DNA of 64,000 nucleotides from Clostridium_X cadaveris (GTDB lineage Bacteria; Bacillota; Clostridia; Clostridiales; Clostridiaceae). The notes beneath the pieces are model-generated. The model saw only the letters and a list, made by a program, of their open reading frames with translations. It searched no databases and was not told the origin of the DNA. Below are positions 61,114-64,000 of this stretch, piece after piece (the first letter of the stretch is position 1; every line of letters begins with the position of its first letter). Where the stretch lies: assembly GCF_039521325.1 (NCBI RefSeq), contig NZ_BAAACD010000006.1, one strand, 5' to 3'. A program made the position numbers and the translations under genes.

Positions 61114-63708
61114 TTAATTAATTTTTTTCTTCTTTTTATATATCAATGCTATAATCCCAACCCCACTTATAATTGCTACAGCTACTAATAATATTATATT
61201 AGTATTGTCTCCTGTCTTAGGAGCATTTGCATCATTGTTTTCTTTATCATTATCGGAATTTTCCTCAACATCATTTTTAGAATCATCATCTGTAATAGCC
61301 TTAAGATTATTCTTGGATGCATTCAATTTATTAATTGCTTCACTTATATTTTCATCAGCCAAACCTTCATATATTTTTTTAGCTTCTGTCAACGCTGAAA
61401 CAAATTCATCTTTACACTGATCTTCATATTTGGTCAAATCTACATTCTCACACTCTTTAATTAGTTCACCTAATTTTACTTTATCTTCTTTTATATTATT
61501 AACTAAATTAATCGCTTCATTTAACCCCTTAGCGGATTCATCAATTTCATTTTGAGTTGAGTTTTTCTTATCATATACTGATTCAGCTGCAATTAAAGCA
61601 TTATTAACCTTTTTTGATATAGAAGATGTAACTCCTTCCAATCCCTTATTGGCTATAAAATCTCTTGCCATATTTATTATGTCTTTTAGCTTTGATTTAT
61701 CTACTGATCCAACAGCTGGATAAGTTACACTAAACCCTAAAGGGTATAATGTTTTAGCTGGATTCATTGTATTTAAATCACCTTCAACATCAGGAATATC
61801 TACAGGCAGTTTTCCTGTAGCCCCATATCTTCCAAATATAACTTCTACTCCAGCTATTATATTAGGTCCAAAAGCCGTATTAGTTGGGTATATATCATTT
61901 GTTGCATCCATTCCTTTTGCACCATATGCTATTGCTACTGCTTTTACTTTATCGCTTTTGTAGCAAGCAGCTTCATATGGTTTTCCTATACTTAATACTG
62001 CACAATCAATATTTTTATCATAACAATAAGCAGCTACGTCATTAGGAAATTTTGTTGCATAATAATCGGATGCCATTTGACCTTGACTTGTAGCTTCTGA
62101 CACTACAATTACATAATTATACCCATCTATTTTTTCCTTTAGTTCATTGAAACTTTCTGTACTCATAGATGCACTTGTATATCTTTCTGCATTATAAGTT
62201 ACACTTTCATCTATCAATCCTTCTGCTATAGCCCTTGCTATACCAAGATTTAATCCTGGTATTTCATTATTATATGGTGTTAGAAATAGTATTTTATCCT
62301 TGGCCTTAGGTGTGAAAGGAAGAATATTGTCTCTATTCTTTACTACAGTTACAGCATGAGCAGAAATATCTCTTTCTATTGCATGGTTTTTAGCTGATCC
62401 AACTTCTGATTTTGCAGCTGCTAATTTTTCTTCCCATGGTGTCGTATCATTATTTAAATTTAAGATTCCCCTATTATATTTAAGTGTTAAAATACGTTTT
62501 ATTGAAGCATCAAGTTCTTTTATATCAAGAGTTCCATCGTTATATGCTTCAGCTATGCCATCAATAAGTTCTTCAAGTCTTGATATGTCCTTTAAGGAAC
62601 TCATATCTGCTATAGGAATGTCTAATATATCAACTCCTGCAGCTATTGCTTTTATATTTGCATCTACTGTTCCAAAATTATCAGTAACAGCTCCCATAGT
62701 CATAGAGTCTGTTACTATTACCCCTTTAAATCCCATATCATTACGCAGTATATCTGTTAGTATCTTGTGAGACATTGTTGCTGGAAGATATATTTCTTGT
62801 CCATCTTTTTTAGAAATGACTTTAGTATCCTCTATTTTAGGATATTGAATATGTGCAGTCATTACCATATCTGTTCCTGAATTTATGCCAGCTTGAAACG
62901 TAACAAGCTCACATTTCTTTATTTCATCATAAGATTTGTCTACACGTGGTAGCCCAGTATGCGAGTCAGTGCCTGTGTCTCCATGTCCTGGAAAATGCTT
63001 TAAGGTTGTAGATACGTTGCTATCCTGTACTCCTTTTATATATGGTACTACCATTTTAGCTGCAAGTTCTGGATTACTTGAAAAAGAACGAAGCCCTATT
63101 ACAGGATTAGCAGGATTATTATTCACGTCTGAATCTGGAGCAAAATTAGTATTTATCCCAAGAGCTTTAAGCTCTCTTCCAATAATCGCTCCCGCTGCAT
63201 GAGTATCTTCTGTACTTCCTGTTGCCCCAAGGGCCATGTTTCCAGGTAATGCAGTTCCGCTGTTAAGCCTATATACACTTCCCCCTTCTTGATCAGTTGC
63301 AATAATCAAAGGAAGTGTTCCACCAGCATAGTCTTTACTCATAGCAGCTGCTTGTAGATCTTCGGTTAATTTTAGAGATTGTTCTGTATCCACTAAATTT
63401 GTGGCAAATAATATAACTGATCCAATATCATAATCTCCAATAATAGATGCTATCTCATCATTTAATGTAGTTACAGATTTAACTTTTGTACCATTTGACA
63501 TAGTCCAACCACTTCTAAAACTCAACATAAGCTTTTGCCCTATCTTTTGTTTAAGTGTCATTTTACTAATCATTTGGTCAATATAGCTTGATACTTCATT
63601 TTCTGTCATTTGATTAGCTGTTGCTTTTAATGTCCTTCCTGAGAAATTCATAAGACTAAGAAACATTGTAGCACTAAGAAACATTGAAATGATCTTTTTC
63701 TTTCTCAT
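61114..63708 (-). CDS. Wall-anchored GH3 beta-N-acetylglucosaminidase
   Basis: An 864-residue surface enzyme. Signal peptide at 1-30. The GH3 catalytic domain (about 40-390) has KHFPGHGDTGTDSHTGLPRV with the NagZ-type His/Asp pair and the nucleophile in VIVTDSMTMGA. A C-terminal GH3 domain runs to about 650, then FIVAR-like helical repeats (AKGLNEAINLV..., KKIYEGLADENISEAINKLN). It ends in a sortase signal, APKTGD, followed by a hydrophobic helix and KKKKK. It should cut terminal GlcNAc from muropeptides or glycans outside the cell. AAGGAGATG lies about 12 bases before the ATG. Cytosolic NagZ proteins lack the signal, FIVAR and sorting regions. Confidence 0.92.
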   Translation of the reverse strand: MRKKKIISMFLSATMFLSLMNFSGRTLKATANQMTENEVSSYIDQMISKMTLKQKIGQKLMLSFRSGWTMSNGTKVKSVTTLNDEIASIIGDYDIGSVILFATNLVDTEQSLKLTEDLQAAAMSKDYAGGTLPLIIATDQEGGSVYRLNSGTALPGNMALGATGSTEDTHAAGAIIGRELKALGINTNFAPDSDVNNNPANPVIGLRSFSSNPELAAKMVVPYIKGVQDSNVSTTLKHFPGHGDTGTDSHTGLPRVDKSYDEIKKCELVTFQAGINSGTDMVMTAHIQYPKIEDTKVISKKDGQEIYLPATMSHKILTDILRNDMGFKGVIVTDSMTMGAVTDNFGTVDANIKAIAAGVDILDIPIADMSSLKDISRLEELIDGIAEAYNDGTLDIKELDASIKRILTLKYNRGILNLNNDTTPWEEKLAAAKSEVGSAKNHAIERDISAHAVTVVKNRDNILPFTPKAKDKILFLTPYNNEIPGLNLGIARAIAEGLIDESVTYNAERYTSASMSTESFNELKEKIDGYNYVIVVSEATSQGQMASDYYATKFPNDVAAYCYDKNIDCAVLSIGKPYEAACYKSDKVKAVAIAYGAKGMDATNDIYPTNTAFGPNIIAGVEVIFGRYGATGKLPVDIPDVEGDLNTMNPAKTLYPLGFSVTYPAVGSVDKSKLKDIINMARDFIANKGLEGVTSSISKKVNNALIAAESVYDKKNSTQNEIDESAKGLNEAINLVNNIKEDKVKLGELIKECENVDLTKYEDQCKDEFVSALTEAKKIYEGLADENISEAINKLNASKNNLKAITDDDSKNDVEENSDNDKENNDANAPKTGDNTNIILLVAVAIISGVGIIALIYKKKKKIN

Positions 63709-63741
63709 TTACTTATTCATCTCCTTATAATATTTCTAATT

Positions 63742-63771
63742 AAAAAAGACCAAAATCATTTGATTTTGATC
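63742..63771 (-). terminator. Hairpin terminator 34 bp upstream of the GH3 gene
   Basis: On the minus strand GATCAAAATCA/TGATTTTGGTC followed by six T. It could be a backup terminator for the tRNA transcript or an attenuator in the GH3 leader. Confidence 0.75.
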
Positions 63772-63901
63772 TGCCTAACTTAACAGTTGTACTCAAACTA
63801 TATTTTTATTATATACCATTTTACAATATATGTAAATAAATGTTGTGGAATTTACACTTTATTTATTACTATTAAATTTTTTATTTAATATATCATACAA
63901 C

Positions 63902-63934
63902 AAAAAAACATCTAAACAATTTGTTTAGATGTTT
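63902..63934 (-). terminator. Terminator after tRNA-Phe
   Basis: Perfect stem AAACATCTAAACAA/TTGTTTAGATGTTT followed by a T-run on the minus strand, directly beyond the CCA end of the tRNA. Confidence 0.92.

Positions 63935-64000
<66 letters not shown>

Overview
The window looks like chromosomal DNA from a low-GC, spore-former-type Clostridium (Clostridiaceae). The signs are very AT-rich intergenic DNA, strong GGAGG-type ribosome binding sites, an AbrB regulator next to rsmI and trmN6, an iron-only hydrogenase-like protein, a Clostridium-style HesB selenoprotein, and Gram-positive envelope genes (LCP proteins, LTA synthase, sortase signal, NlpC/P60). I cannot name the species from the sequence alone. 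No phage, CRISPR array or intact insertion sequence was seen. The one RNA gene is a tRNA-Phe cut by the right edge.

Layout. 1-3306: a large secreted autolysin with 252-bp tandem choline-binding repeats, running off the left edge. 3.5-17.4 kb: envelope polymer genes, namely a GT4 glycosyltransferase and galE, a GT2, an EutH-family permease with a winged-helix/LicC/LicA fusion, an LCP protein, an LTA synthase, rbsD, an MBOAT/SGNH acylation pair, and galU. 17.5-23.6 kb: a histidine kinase and a TPR-carrying response regulator, divergent from a five-gene Trk potassium uptake operon that includes a 32-residue membrane peptide, followed by a membrane-anchored OB-fold-like protein. 23.7-24.6 kb: arginase.

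24.8-43.4 kb: a capsule or cell-wall polysaccharide locus. A 5'-truncated epimerase marks its left edge. An HTH-UDP-glucose dehydrogenase fusion reads rightward. A roughly 16-kb leftward gene run carries a 4,6-dehydratase, an aminotransferase, an initiating sugar transferase, five glycosyltransferase genes (the initiating enzyme included), two TupA-like ATP-grasp enzymes, a CapA-like protein, Wzy, Wzx, two acetyltransferases, a decayed acyltransferase and a UDP-glucuronate epimerase. The enzymes suggest a uronic-acid polymer, perhaps decorated with amino acids as in teichuronopeptide.

43.9-64 kb: BrkB/YihY, a sigma factor, a second LCP protein, a TGA-containing HesB-like selenoprotein, a YvrJ mini-protein, a DUF1836 protein, a DnaA-box cluster upstream of abrB, rsmI, trmN6, an NlpC/P60 hydrolase, a divergent chemoreceptor, a hydrogenase-like protein, a LicD-Wzy pair, a cytosolic parvulin, ung, a surface-anchored GH3 glucosaminidase and tRNA-Phe.

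Common themes. LicCA, the EutH-like permease, LicD and the repeat-bearing autolysin together suggest a phosphocholine-decorated wall polymer whose genes are scattered rather than in one lic operon. GalU, GalE, UDP-glucose dehydrogenase and the glucuronate epimerase supply UDP-sugars. LCP proteins probably attach finished polymers to peptidoglycan. All functions are inferred from recognisable motifs and context; no database search was possible.
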